A DNA stretch of 54,897 nt from JAFDVL01 sp031409955 (GTDB taxonomy: Bacteria; Acidobacteriota; Blastocatellia; RBC074), in contig JANNYF010000019.1 of assembly GCA_031409955.1 (NCBI GenBank), positions 1 through 54,897 on the forward strand, written 5' to 3'. The translations under genes and the position numbers were made by a program. Position 1 is the first letter of the stretch. Each line of letters starts with the position of its first letter. This document shows, piece after piece, positions 42,502 through 52,900 of this stretch. The notes beneath the pieces are model-generated. The model was not told the origin of the DNA, searched no databases, and was given only the letters and a program-made list of their open reading frames with translations.

Positions 42502-44910
42502 GTGGCCTACAACGAAGCCGAAACTCGTTTTTATCTGATTGATCCTGTGTTACGAGAAAAAGGCTATGACGAACAGTGGAAATTAAAATTGGAAACGCCT
42601 GCACCCGTTGAACCCATCGGCAACAAAGGCCGACGGCGTAGCGGCGGCGGACGCACGGATTATTTGCTTTGCGTGCAGCCCCGCAATTTACCCAAGCCTC
42701 TGCCCGTTGGTGTGATCGAAGCCAAAGCCGAAGCCGCTGACCCGTTGCAAGGAATGCAACAGGCCAAAGGCTATGCCGATTGCAAACGGTTTGAAGTGCA
42801 ATACGTGTTTGCGACCAACGGGCATCGGTATGGCGAATTTGATTTAGGCACGCAAATCCCGGATGGCCCGTTTCCGTTTCCTGATTTTCCTTCGCACCAT
42901 GACTTGACCGCGCGCTATGCCAAAGACAAAGGCATAGACATCACACAGCCGGACGCCGCGTTGTTATTTATGGCTGACAGTCAGGCGTGGTCGAAGTCGC
43001 GTTACTATCAGGATGCGGCGATTCGGGCGGCGTTTGAAAAAATCCTGCGCTGTGAACAATCCAATGAAACCGCGCGCGTGTTGCTTTCGCTCGCCACTGG
43101 CGCGGGCAAAACCGTCATCGCGGCGAATTTGCTCTGGCGCATGCACGAAGCGGGACGCTTGACCAAACCCGCTTTGTTTTTGTGCGACCGCGACGAATTG
43201 CGCGAACAGGCGTATGACAAAATTGCCAAAGCCTTTCCCAAAGGCAGCGTTCGCCTGGTCAAAGCCGAACGCGGCGTGAACGTGGCCCAAAATGCCAAAG
43301 TCCACATCGCCACCTATCAAACACTGGGGTTGGATGATGACGAAGAAAGTTACGCCAGTTTTTTGACGCAGCATTACCCCGAAAATTCGTTCAGCGTCAT
43401 CATCATTGATGAATGCCATCGCTCGGCGTGGGGGCGTTGGTCAGAAGTGCTCAAGCGCAACCCGCAAGCCATTCACATTGGCCTGACCGCGACGCCGCGC
43501 CAGTTGCGCGAATCCAACCATCAGACCGCTGAAGACGCCGACATCACCGCCAACAACCTCACGTATTTTGGCGACCCCGTTTATGAATACACGCTGATTC
43601 AGGCGCAGGAAGACGGCTATCTGGCGGCGTGTGAAATTGTGCGGCTGAAAGCTTCGATTGACTGGAAAACGTTCACGCGCGAACAGGTGCTGGCGATGCG
43701 TCCGATTGATGCGCGTACCGGGCGACCGATGCTGCCCGAAGATTTGAAAGCCCAATACACCGCGCCCAACTTCGATGATAATTTATTGATTCCCGAACGC
43801 ATCAACGCGATGTGCGCCGATTTGTTTGCGCAACTTTGCGCGCACGGCGGGCCGGAACAAAAAGTCATCATCTTTTGCACACGCGATCTGCACGCCGACC
43901 GCGTCGCGATGCGGATGCAGAAACTTTATGCGCAGTGGTGCCAAGAAAAAGGCGTCATGCCCAAAGACAAGTACGCCTTCAAATGTACGGCAACCGGCGG
44001 CGGCGATTTGATTGAAACGATGCGCGGTTCGGGCGAACGCTGTTTCATTGCTTGCACCGTGGATTTGCTCGCCACTGGCGTAGACATTGAACGGCTGAAC
44101 GCGGTCGTGTTCTTTCGCTTCATCGAATCGCCCATCGCGTTTTACCAGATGGTCGGACGCGGCACACGCATTGACGAACCGACGCAGAAATATAAATTCT
44201 GGCTCTACGATTACACGGGTGTCACCGATTTGTTTGGCACGGATTTCATCACTTCGCCCACCAAACCACATCAGAAAAAAGCCGACGACGAACCTGAAGG
44301 CGGTGATGACGAAGGCGGTGATGATGACGATGATCCGTTGCCGTTGCCGGAAGTGAAGTATGGGCAACGCGTCATCGTGGACGGGCGCGGGCATTTTATA
44401 TTGCAACGGATTGACGGGCGTGATGTGCCTGTGCCAGTCGAAGAATATCGAAAGCAAATGATTGCGCGCGTCATTGCCGAAGCGCACACGTTGGCAGAAT
44501 TTCGCGGCCTCTGGGTCGAAACACTGAAGCGGCGCGATCTGATCAATCATCTGCTCAGCGCGCAGTATTCGCCCGAAGTGTTGCGCGATTTGGTGGGCTT
44601 ACGTGAATGCGATCACTTCGATTTGTTCGCGCATTTCGGTTATCGTGAACGCGCCCTGAAACGGGGCGAACGCGCGACGGCGTACCTGAACGTTCACGCG
44701 CCCTGGTTTGCCAGCGTCCACGAAAAAACGGCCACCGTGTTGCGCGGCCTCGGACATCAATTCGCGCTGGGCGGCACGGAAGAATTGGAATCGTCCAGTT
44801 TGTGGGACGTGGACGAAATCAAACGCGCCGGCGGGTTGACGGCGTTGCGCCCGTTAGGAAAGCCTGCGGATGTGATGCGGGAAGCGAAGATGAGGTTATT
44901 TGGCGTATGA
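42502..44910 (+). CDS. hsdR: Type I restriction enzyme R subunit
   Basis: The 802-residue protein joins a nuclease domain to a superfamily-2 motor. At the N-terminus, RTDYLLC plus VGVIEAKAEAADPLQGMQQA gives the D...E-x-K nuclease site. The motor has Walker A ATGAGKT, DECHRS (DEAD-type box) and TATPRQ. A second RecA-like domain has ARGVDIE-type LLATGVDIERLNA and QMVGRGTR. An Asp/Glu-rich stretch (GGDDEGGDDDDD) and a C-terminal helical part follow. It cuts unmethylated DNA after ATP-driven translocation, with HsdM and HsdS. The GTG at 42502 is favoured because GGAG lies 7 bases upstream; a GTG at 42478 is possible. The gene order here is R-S-M. Confidence 0.88.
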   Translation: MAYNEAETRFYLIDPVLREKGYDEQWKLKLETPAPVEPIGNKGRRRSGGGRTDYLLCVQPRNLPKPLPVGVIEAKAEAADPLQGMQQAKGYADCKRFEVQYVFATNGHRYGEFDLGTQIPDGPFPFPDFPSHHDLTARYAKDKGIDITQPDAALLFMADSQAWSKSRYYQDAAIRAAFEKILRCEQSNETARVLLSLATGAGKTVIAANLLWRMHEAGRLTKPALFLCDRDELREQAYDKIAKAFPKGSVRLVKAERGVNVAQNAKVHIATYQTLGLDDDEESYASFLTQHYPENSFSVIIIDECHRSAWGRWSEVLKRNPQAIHIGLTATPRQLRESNHQTAEDADITANNLTYFGDPVYEYTLIQAQEDGYLAACEIVRLKASIDWKTFTREQVLAMRPIDARTGRPMLPEDLKAQYTAPNFDDNLLIPERINAMCADLFAQLCAHGGPEQKVIIFCTRDLHADRVAMRMQKLYAQWCQEKGVMPKDKYAFKCTATGGGDLIETMRGSGERCFIACTVDLLATGVDIERLNAVVFFRFIESPIAFYQMVGRGTRIDEPTQKYKFWLYDYTGVTDLFGTDFITSPTKPHQKKADDEPEGGDDEGGDDDDDPLPLPEVKYGQRVIVDGRGHFILQRIDGRDVPVPVEEYRKQMIARVIAEAHTLAEFRGLWVETLKRRDLINHLLSAQYSPEVLRDLVGLRECDHFDLFAHFGYRERALKRGERATAYLNVHAPWFASVHEKTATVLRGLGHQFALGGTEELESSSLWDVDEIKRAGGLTALRPLGKPADVMREAKMRLFGV

Positions 44911-46010
44911 GACATGTTCCATTTGTAGAGGCTGCCCATATTTTGATGAGGCAATCTCCCGATGGCGATACTTACAACAAAAGTAAAAAAGGATTGCCAT
45001 TACTCAACGGCCCTTCAGAATTTGGGCTAATAACCCCTTCTCCTGTTCAGTGGACGACAAACCCCGCAAAATTTGCAGAACAAGGCGATATTCTATTTTG
45101 CGTCAGAGGAAATACGCTTGGTCGCCAGAATCTTGCCGATCAGTCTTACGCCATTGGTCGTGGTCTTGCAGCAATTCGCGCTAAATCTGGGATAGCTGAT
45201 ACTACCTACATTTCACTTTGGTTAAGGCACGTAGCAGAGCAACTGCTAGACGCTGGTTCTGGCTCGACGTTTCCAAATATCTCAGGGGGGAAATTGGAAA
45301 CAATTGATTTTCCTCTTCTGCCTCTCGACGAACAACGTCGCATCGCCGCTCGCCTGAAAGCCCAACTCGCTGCCGTCGAAGAAGCGCGGCAGGCGGCACA
45401 GGCGCAGCGCGATGAAATCACGAACCTTGCCAATGCGATTATTCGCCAGAGCCTCGCACATCCCGCGACGGAATCCGTCGTGCTGGGCGATGTCCTAGCC
45501 GAAGTCAAAACGGGCATTGGCGCGACGTGGGCTGATTATCCTGTACTCGGTGCAACGCGCGAAGGGTTGGCTCCGGCCAAAGACCCCGTTGGGAAACACC
45601 CTGCGCGGTACAAACCTGTTTTTGCCAACACGGTTTTTTACAATCCGATGCGTATTCTAATTGGCTCGATTGCGATGGTGGACGAAGAGGATGCGCCCGG
45701 CATCACCAGTCCGGATTATGTCGCGCTGCGGGGACGTGAAGGCCTTGTGGATTCGCGTTGGTTTTATTACTGGCTACGTTCGCCCGACGGCGCACATTGC
45801 ATTGCTTCGCTGGCACGCGGCGCAGTGCGCGAACGCATGCTGTTCAATCGCCTGGCAGAAGGCGAAATTGCTTTGCCGCCGTATGCGGTACAACGAAGAG
45901 CAAGCGAAGCCCTAAAAGAAATTCGCCCGATGAAAACAGCAGTTGAGAACCAATTGCAGGAAATTGAATTGCTGCCCTCGCGCTTGCTGGCGCAGGCATT
46001 TGAAATGTAG
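44907..46010 (+). CDS. hsdS: Type I restriction-modification specificity subunit
   Basis: The 367-residue protein has two target-recognition halves, each followed by a helical conserved region. TFPNISGGKLETIDFPLLPL precedes LDEQRRIAARLKAQLAAVEE (first coiled coil), and PPYAVQRRASEALKEIRPMK is at the end of the second. HsdS reads the bipartite DNA sequence for the R-M complex. The second TRD begins GDVLAEVKTGIGATWADY. The ATG overlaps the hsdR stop (ATGA), so the two are coupled. The first recognition half is rather short (about 125 residues). The DNA target cannot be read from sequence. Confidence 0.85.
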   Translation: MRHVPFVEAAHILMRQSPDGDTYNKSKKGLPLLNGPSEFGLITPSPVQWTTNPAKFAEQGDILFCVRGNTLGRQNLADQSYAIGRGLAAIRAKSGIADTTYISLWLRHVAEQLLDAGSGSTFPNISGGKLETIDFPLLPLDEQRRIAARLKAQLAAVEEARQAAQAQRDEITNLANAIIRQSLAHPATESVVLGDVLAEVKTGIGATWADYPVLGATREGLAPAKDPVGKHPARYKPVFANTVFYNPMRILIGSIAMVDEEDAPGITSPDYVALRGREGLVDSRWFYYWLRSPDGAHCIASLARGAVRERMLFNRLAEGEIALPPYAVQRRASEALKEIRPMKTAVENQLQEIELLPSRLLAQAFEM

Positions 46011-46027
46011 GTGATGGCGTCTTGCTT

Positions 46028-46247
46028 GTCGCCAACGGTGACGCACAATATAGCGTAGGGTGGAACGGAGCGAGAGCGGAGTGCAACCCTACGACGTGAG
46101 CGATATTTTTCCTGACGCTGAAGGCGTCAAACAAACCTCGCGGTTGTGCGACGCCTTCAGCGTCGGTTGACCTGCGTGACGTGACGTAGGGTGACGCTCA
46201 TTTCATTCGCTGCACCCTACGCTATATTGTGCGTCGCCGTTGGCGAC
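46028..46247. mobile_element. 220-bp MITE-like palindromic element between hsdS and hsdM
   Basis: A 35-base arm at 46028-46062 (beginning GTCGCCAACGGTGACGCACA) recurs inverted at 46213-46247 with one mismatch. A second inner inverted pair, CTGACGCTGAAGGCGTC / GACGCCTTCAGCGTC, lies near 46112-46170. No ORF. The element separates the two R-M genes that would otherwise be contiguous. Confidence 0.65.
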
Positions 46248-46308
46248 TGAAAACGGATTTTGAAAGACACGATTCTCAAATAGACGCGAAAATGAAAACC
46301 GTACAATA

Positions 46309-46341
46309 GGCGGCTCGCCCGTGATTGGCGGGCGAGCCGCC
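46309..46341. promoter_or_regulatory. 13-bp perfect hairpin before hsdM
   Basis: GGCGGCTCGCCCG (46309-46321) pairs with CGGGCGAGCCGCC (46329-46341) around a 7-base loop, 21 bases before the hsdM start. Its high GC content and position could block the ribosome-binding site or form a transcript end; no T-run follows. Confidence 0.5.
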
Positions 46342-46362
46342 CGACATACAATCAACATAACC

Positions 46363-48287
46363 ATGCCCAAATCCAACGGAACCCCGAAACCCCCGCGCGC
46401 GATTGGCTCGACGCAATCGCTGTCCGCCTTCGTCAAATCCATCTGCGACATTATGCGCCGCTCCAATTGCGCCAGCGCGTTGCAATACGTGCCGGAACTG
46501 ACGTGGATATTGTTTCTGCGCATTCTGGACGCGCAGGAAACCGCCGAACAGGAAAAAGCCGAAGCCGTCGGCAGGCCGTTTACGCCCGCCTTGCGCGCGC
46601 CGTATCGCTGGCAGGATTGGGCTGCGCCATATAACGAACGCAATTTTGAATTTGCGCCGGAAGGGAAACGCGCGGGCTGGAAACGCGCTGAACTGGAAGC
46701 CGGAAAGATCGGCGATTCTTCATCAACAAAGAATTGCTGCCGTACCTGCACAGTCTGGACGTGCTGCCGGATGGTCGCGCGAATCCTTCGGCGTCGCCCA
46801 AACAACGCATCATCGGGCGCATTATGACGGCGGTCGAACGCACGCGCGTAGATTCCGAAACCAACCTGCGCGACATCCTCGACCGCGTGCATCAGATCAG
46901 CATTGGCCACATTGACGACCAGCATTTTTTTACGCTGTCGCAGGTGTACGAAGATTTGCTGCTCAAAATGGGCGAGAAGAATTCGGACGGCGGACAATTC
47001 TTCACGCCGCGCGAAGTCATCCGCGCGATGGTGCGCGTCGTTGATCCGCAACCGGGCGAAACGATTTACGATCCGTGTTGCGGCACGGGCGGCTTTCTGG
47101 CGCAAAGTTATGAATGGCTGGAAAAGCATTTGCGGCAGGCGGCAGCGACGGACATTGACCGATTGAAGCACGACACATTTTTCGGGCGCGAAAAAGAAAA
47201 TCTGGTGTTCCCGATTGCGCTGGCGAATCTTGTCTTGCACGGCATTGACCAACCGAACCTCTGGCACGGCAACACGCTGACTGGCGCGGCAACGTATGAG
47301 GCGTTGTTTGAGGCTGCGCCCGCGATGTTTGATGTGATCCTGACGAATCCACCGTTCGGCGCAAAAGAAGGAAAGGACGCGCAGAAAAATTACAGCTTTG
47401 AGACGGGCGCAACGCAGATTCTGTTTTTGCAGCACATCCTGAAAGAACTCAAACCCAACGGCAGATGCGCGGTCGTGGTGGATGAAGGCTCGTTGTTTCG
47501 CACGAATGAAGATGCGTTTGTCGAAACGAAACGTAAATTGCTGGACGAATGCGATCTGTGGTGTGTGATTAGTTTGCCGGGCGGCGTGTTTTCGACCGCT
47601 GGCGCAGGCGTGAAAACGAATCTGTTGTTTTTCACGAAGGGACACAAGACCGAACGCATCTGGTACTACGATTTGGCGTCCGTCAAGATGGGCAAGAAAG
47701 CGCCGATGACATTGGCGCATTTTGGTTTCGACGCGAAGGGTGACGGGTTGGACGATGCGGCGTTGCCCGCTTCGCTGGTGGGCGATTGGCGCGAATTGGA
47801 TGGCAACCTTGACCAGCCGTTTCCGAGCTTTGCGCGCTTGTTTCTGCATCGGAAGACAGCCGAAGCCGAAAGCGATTTTTCCTGGACCATAGATTTCGCC
47901 GCGCGCAAAGCAAAGGCGCGCGCAGAAATGCAGCCGCATCTCGAAGCAGTCGAAACACAAAAAGCCGCCGCCGTCCACGCCAAAGAAACTTTGATGGCAC
48001 TGAAAAAAGCCAATGCACCGGAAGCCGAACTGAACGAATGGCGCACCGCATTGACCGGAGCGGAAAAAGCCGTGCGAGAAGCCCAGGCCAAAGCCGATGC
48101 GATAGATGCGGCGGTCTACGATTTGAAAGCCGTGAATCCCCGCGCCCGCGTCGAACGCGATACGCGCCCGCCGGATGAGATTATCGAATCCATTGCGAAG
48201 TACGGGCGGACAGTGGAAACCGCATTGGTGAAGCTGCGCACGTTGACCGTGCTGGATATGACCGAAGCACAAACGATGTCCACCTAA
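46363..48287 (+). pseudogene. hsdM: Type I modification methylase subunit, frameshifted
   Basis: An N6-adenine methyltransferase, broken by one missing base near 46715. The first frame from ATG 46363 gives PKSNGTPKPPRAIGSTQSLS and ALQYVPELTWILFLRILDAQ, up to GWKRAELEAGKIGD. Restoring one T (reading GATTTCTTC) rejoins it to the second frame, DFFINKELLPYLHSLD and onward to 48287. That part has GGQFFTPREVIRAMVRVVDP, DPCCGTGGFLAQSYEWLEKH (SAM motif I) and VILTNPPFGAKEGKDAQKNY (catalytic NPPF). A long Ala/Glu coiled-coil tail follows. As sequenced the protein is not full length, so the R-M system would lack its methylase. It could be a real mutation, phase variation or a sequencing error. Confidence 0.8.
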
Positions 48288-48298
48288 TCAAAAGGGCG

Positions 48299-48462
48299 TT
48301 TTGAAAGCCCCAGCGGGGCAAAATATTTATAGTGAAAGCCAGAAGCGTTGATGTAGCTCCGTTAGGAGCGGCATCTGGCACATTCCGCTCCTAACGGAGC
48401 TAGGAGAATAATTCTTTGCACCAGCTATAAATATTTCGTGCCGCTGGCACTGATTTTCAAAA
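48299..48462. repeat. Palindromic MITE-like element
   Basis: An 18-bp perfect stem TAGCTCCGTTAGGAGCGG (48354-48371) / CCGCTCCTAACGGAGCTA (48385-48402) is enclosed by AAATATTTATA (48321-48331) / TATAAATATTT (48426-48436) and outer arms starting TTTTGAAA (48299) and ending TTTTCAAAA (48462). The nested arms make a long imperfect fold. The sequence type is common in planctomycete and acidobacterial genomes. Confidence 0.6.
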
Positions 48463-48557
48463 TAGCGGTTATGCCGTGCTATCCGATGGATAAACCTAGC
48501 AAGTATTCGCCCTGTACTGCACCGAACGGCCAGTGCTATGATGCCCCGCAAGTACCC

Positions 48558-49796
48558 ATGAACATTGATCGTCGTGAATTCGTGACGGTATTGACGGCTG
48601 GTGCGCTGGCTCCGCAAGCAGACGCGCAACGAAAGCAAATAAAGATGGCTGCAAAAACATTTGATGTCGTTGTTATCGGCGCGGGCGTGTTCGGCGCGTG
48701 GACAGCGTGGCATTTGCAAAAGGCGGGCCAGCACGTGGCGTTGCTTGATGCCTATGGCGCAGCGCATAGCCGTGCAAGTTCGGGCGGCGAGTCGCGTGTG
48801 ATTCGGATGGGCTACGGCGGGGACGAAATTTATACGCGCTGGTCAATGCGTTCTTTGAAATTGTGGCAGGAATTTTTTCAGCAGGTGAAGCAGCCGCTGT
48901 TTCACAAAACCGGGATGCTGTGGATGGCGCGCGAACGGGACGCGTACACGTTGGCGACGAAAGCAATGCTGAGCAAACTTGGCGTGAGGTTTGAATCGCT
49001 TGACCGCGCTGAACTCGAAAAACGTTGGCCGCAGATTTCGTTTGGCCCCGTGACGTGGGCGTTGTACGAACCCGACAGCGGTGCTTTGCTGGCGCGGCGA
49101 GCGGTGCAGGCAGTGGTCGAAAATGCAGTCAAAAGCGGCGTGCAATATTTGACGGAAGCTGTCATCGCGCCGTCCGGCAAAGGCAAGATTGACGCGGTGA
49201 AAATCAGTAGCGGCGAGACGATCAGCGCGGGCGCGTTCGTGTTTGCCTGCGGCCCGTGGTTGCCGAAAGTGTTTCCGACTTTGCTGACCGACCGCATTCA
49301 TCCCACACGACAGGAAATTTACTTTTTCGGTGCGCCTGCCGGGGACAATCGTTGGAAGCCGCCCGCGATGCCGACGTGGATTGATTTTGGCGCGGAGACT
49401 TACGGCATCCCGGATTTGGAAAATCGCGGCTTCAAAGTCGCGCTGGATCGCCACGGCCCAACGCTTGATCCCGATACCAACGACCGCGTCATCACGCCTG
49501 CCTTGCTCGCAGAAGTGCGTCAACATTTGGCGGAGCGCTTTCCCGGCTTGCAAGATGCGCCGCTGATTGAGTCGCGCGTTTGCCAATACGAAAACACGTC
49601 GAACGGCGATTTTCTAATTGATCGCCATCCTGAAATGCCCAATGTCTGGTTGGTTGGCGGCGGTTCAGGACACGGCTTCAAACACGGCCCGGCGCTTGGT
49701 GAATACGTGGCAACGCACGTCGTACAAGGCGGCGCAGTCGAGCCGCGCTTCACGTTAGCGACCAAAGAAAAAGTACAAAAGAGATCAGTATTTTAG
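48558..49796 (+). CDS. FAD-dependent oxidoreductase, sarcosine-oxidase-like
   Basis: The 412-residue protein has a leader MNIDRREFVTVLTAGALAPQ resembling a short Tat signal (Arg-Arg-Glu-Phe), then the FAD-binding DVVVIGAGVFGAWTAWHLQK. The next part is GGESRVIRMGYGGDEIYTRW, typical of the monomeric sarcosine oxidase/N-methyltryptophan oxidase group, and the C-terminal VWLVGGGSGHGFKHGPALGE. It probably oxidises a secondary amine using covalently held FAD and O2; the covalent-linkage Cys was not checked. An upstream open frame overlaps the palindromic element and is not coding. An inner Met before AAKTFDV is an alternative start if the leader is not used. Confidence 0.8.
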   Translation: MNIDRREFVTVLTAGALAPQADAQRKQIKMAAKTFDVVVIGAGVFGAWTAWHLQKAGQHVALLDAYGAAHSRASSGGESRVIRMGYGGDEIYTRWSMRSLKLWQEFFQQVKQPLFHKTGMLWMARERDAYTLATKAMLSKLGVRFESLDRAELEKRWPQISFGPVTWALYEPDSGALLARRAVQAVVENAVKSGVQYLTEAVIAPSGKGKIDAVKISSGETISAGAFVFACGPWLPKVFPTLLTDRIHPTRQEIYFFGAPAGDNRWKPPAMPTWIDFGAETYGIPDLENRGFKVALDRHGPTLDPDTNDRVITPALLAEVRQHLAERFPGLQDAPLIESRVCQYENTSNGDFLIDRHPEMPNVWLVGGGSGHGFKHGPALGEYVATHVVQGGAVEPRFTLATKEKVQKRSVF

Positions 49797-49808
49797 ACAC
49801 CACAACTC

Positions 49809-49895
49809 CCCGATCCCCGATTCCTGATCCCTGATTCTTGACTACAAAACGAGAGAAAGAAGAATTCTTTTTGTGGGCAGGAATCGGGGATCGGG
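49809..49895. repeat. Word-like inverted repeat between two genes
   Basis: CCCGATCCCCGATTCCTG (49809-49826) pairs perfectly with CAGGAATCGGGGATCGGG (49878-49895), and tandem GAATCAGG-type words continue on both arms. The 18-bp stem with a 51-base loop lies between the FAD gene and the BNR gene. It may end the upstream transcript. Confidence 0.6.
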
Positions 49896-49932
49896 AATCA
49901 GGAATCAGGAAAATTCAGGAGCACCCAATCCC

Positions 49933-52900
49933 ATGAAACCTCGTTTCCTCGCGTTTGTATTCATCAGCATTCTGCTCATCCCAACGTTTGCGCAACCGAC
50001 CCCACAACCTCCGCTCAAAGGCTTGCAATTCCGCAGCATCGGCCCCTATCGCGGAGGTCGTGTCACAGCCGTTGCGGGCGTCACGTCACAATCGAGCGTG
50101 TATTACTTCGGCGCAACGGGCGGCGGCGTTTGGAAGTCTACGGATGGCGGCACGAATTGGCTGAACGTGTCCGATGGATTTTTCGGCACAGGCTCAGTCG
50201 GCGCAATTGCGGTCAGCGAATCTGACCCGAACATTTTGTTTGTCGGGATGGGCGAGTCACCAATTCGTGGCAATGTGTCGCACGGCGATGGCGTGTACAA
50301 ATCAATGGACGCGGGCAAAACGTGGAAGCGCAGCGGCCTTGACGATTCGCGCCACATCGCGCGGCTTCGTGTGCATCCGAAAAATCCTGATCTCGTATAT
50401 GCCGCAGTACTGGGACATATTTTTGGCCCGCACGAACAACGCGGCGTTTATCGCAGCAAAGACGGTGGCAAAACGTGGGAGCGCATTTTGTACAAACACG
50501 ACCGCACGGGCGCGATTGATTTGATCCTTGATCCATCGAATCCAAACGTGATGTACGCCGGAATGTGGGAGGTCAAGCGCACGCCGTACAGCTTGGAAAG
50601 CGGCGGCAAGAACGGCGGTTTGTTCAAGTCTACGGACGGCGGCGATACGTGGACGGAACTCACGCGCAATCCCGGCGGCCCAAAAGGCGAGAACATCGGT
50701 AAGATCGGCGTGACCGTTTCGCCCGTCAATCCTGACCGCGTCTGGGCGATCATCGAAGCCGAAGACGGTGGTGTATTCCGTTCCGACAACGGCGGTAAGA
50801 ATTGGACGAAGGTCAACGAAGCGCGCAACCTGCGCCAACGCGCCTGGTACTACTCGCGCATCTACGCGGACACGCAAAACGCCGACACGATGTATGTGCT
50901 GAATACGGGCTTTTACAAATCGCAGGACGGCGGGCGCACGTACACGCCGATTGGCGTACCGCACGGCGACAATCACGATTTGTGGATCGCGCCGAATGAC
51001 AATCAGCGGATGATAAATAGCAACGATGGCGGCGCGAACGTGAGCTTCAGCGGCGGGCGCAATTGGACGGAGCAGGATCAAGCCACCGCGCAGTTTTATC
51101 GCGTCTCAGTAGACAACGATTTTCCGTATCACATTTACGGCGCACAGCAGGACAACTCAACCGTGAAAATCATCAGCCGTTCGCAAAGCGGCAGCATTGG
51201 CATGCGGGATTGGGAAGAAACCGCAGGCGCAGAATCCGGCTGGGTCGTCGCGCATCCGAAAGATTCCAATATTGTATTCGGCGGCAATTACGGCGGACTG
51301 TTGGAGCGCATGGATCATCGCACGGGCCAATCGCGCGATTTAAATGTGTACCCCGACAATCCGATGGGCTGGGGCGCTGAAGGCATGAAGTACCGCTTTC
51401 AATGGAACTTCCCGATTTTCTTTTCGCCGCACGATGCGAACATTTTGTACACGGGCGGCAACGTGCTTTTCAAAACCACGAACGAAGGGCAAAGCTGGAC
51501 AGCGATTTCACCTGACCTCACGCGCAACGACAAAGCCAAACAAGGCTCCAGCGGCGGGCCGATTACCAAAGACAACACGAGCGTCGAGTATTACTGCACG
51601 ATCTTTTGCGCGATGGAATCGCCCGTCAAAGCAGGCGTGATTTGGGCGGGTTCCGATGACGGCTTAGTTCACGTCACGCAAGACGGCGGCAAGAATTGGA
51701 GCAACGTCACGAAGAACATTGCAGGCTTGCCCGAATGGATTCAGATCAATTCATTAGACGCTTCGCCGCACGATGCCGCGACCGCGTACATCGCCGCGAC
51801 AATGTACAAATCCGACGACAACAAACCGTATTTGTACAAAACCAGCGACTACGGCAAAACGTGGAAGAAGATTGTGAAAGGCATTGCCGACGGCGCATTC
51901 ACGCGCGTGATCCGCGAAGACCCGGCGCGCAAAGGCTTGCTCTACGCTGGCACAGAAACAGGCTTGTACGTGTCGTTCGATGACGGCGAAAACTGGCAAT
52001 CGTTGCAACTGAATTTGCCCGTTGTGCCGATCACGGATTTGGTGATTCAAAAACGCGACAAGGATTTGGTCGTCGCGACGCAAGGCCGCAGCTTCTGGGT
52101 GCTGGATGATTTGAGCGTACTGCATCAGATGAAAGACGAAGTAGCGAAAGCCGACGCGTATCTCTTCAAGCCCGAAGAAACCTATCGCACTGTTGGCGGC
52201 AGTGGCTTTGCGAATCCATTGGCGACTGCCGGGCAAAATCCACCGTCGGGCGTCGTTGTGTATTACCACCTGAAAGACAAACCGAAAGACGAAGTCACGC
52301 TGGAATTTTTAGATAGCGCAGGCAAATCTGTTAAGAAGTTTTCGAGCAAAGCGCCCGCACAGGAAGGCGCACCCGCAGCCGCAGAAGGCTTTGGATTCGG
52401 GGGAGGCGGCACGCCCAGAGTCGCCACGGAAGCAGGCTTGAATCGCTTCGTGTGGGACATGCGTTATGAAGATGCCACACGCTTTCCAGGCTTGATTATG
52501 TGGGCGGGCAGTGTGACTGGGCCGCGCGCAGTGCCGGGCAATTACCAAGTCAAGCTCACCATCGGCGGCAAGACGATGACGGAAACTTTTGAGTTGAAAA
52601 AAGACCCGCGCATCGCTACGACGCAGGAAGATTTCGCCCGGCAATTCGATCTGCTTTGGAAGATTCGCAACAAGCTCAGCGACACGCACGACGCAATCCT
52701 CAAGATTCGTGATGTTCGCCAGCAAATCGAAGCTGTGTCCAAACGCCTTGCGTCGCAAGCCAATGCCAAAGCTGTCGTCGAACAAGGCAAGGCGCTCAAT
52801 GCAAAACTGACAGCCGTAGAAGAAGCGCTCTATCAAACTAAAAATCAAAGCAATCAAGACCCGTTAAATTATCCGATTCGGCTGAACAATAAACTCGCGG

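Noticed and set aside
43783..44550. A 255-residue minus-strand frame
   Set aside because: Antisense to the helicase part of hsdR.
46203..48272. A 689-residue open frame on the minus strand across hsdM
   Set aside because: It is antisense to a clear methylase with NPPF and SAM motifs; its composition (Arg, His, Phe, Cys-rich with no domain) is that of a shadow frame.
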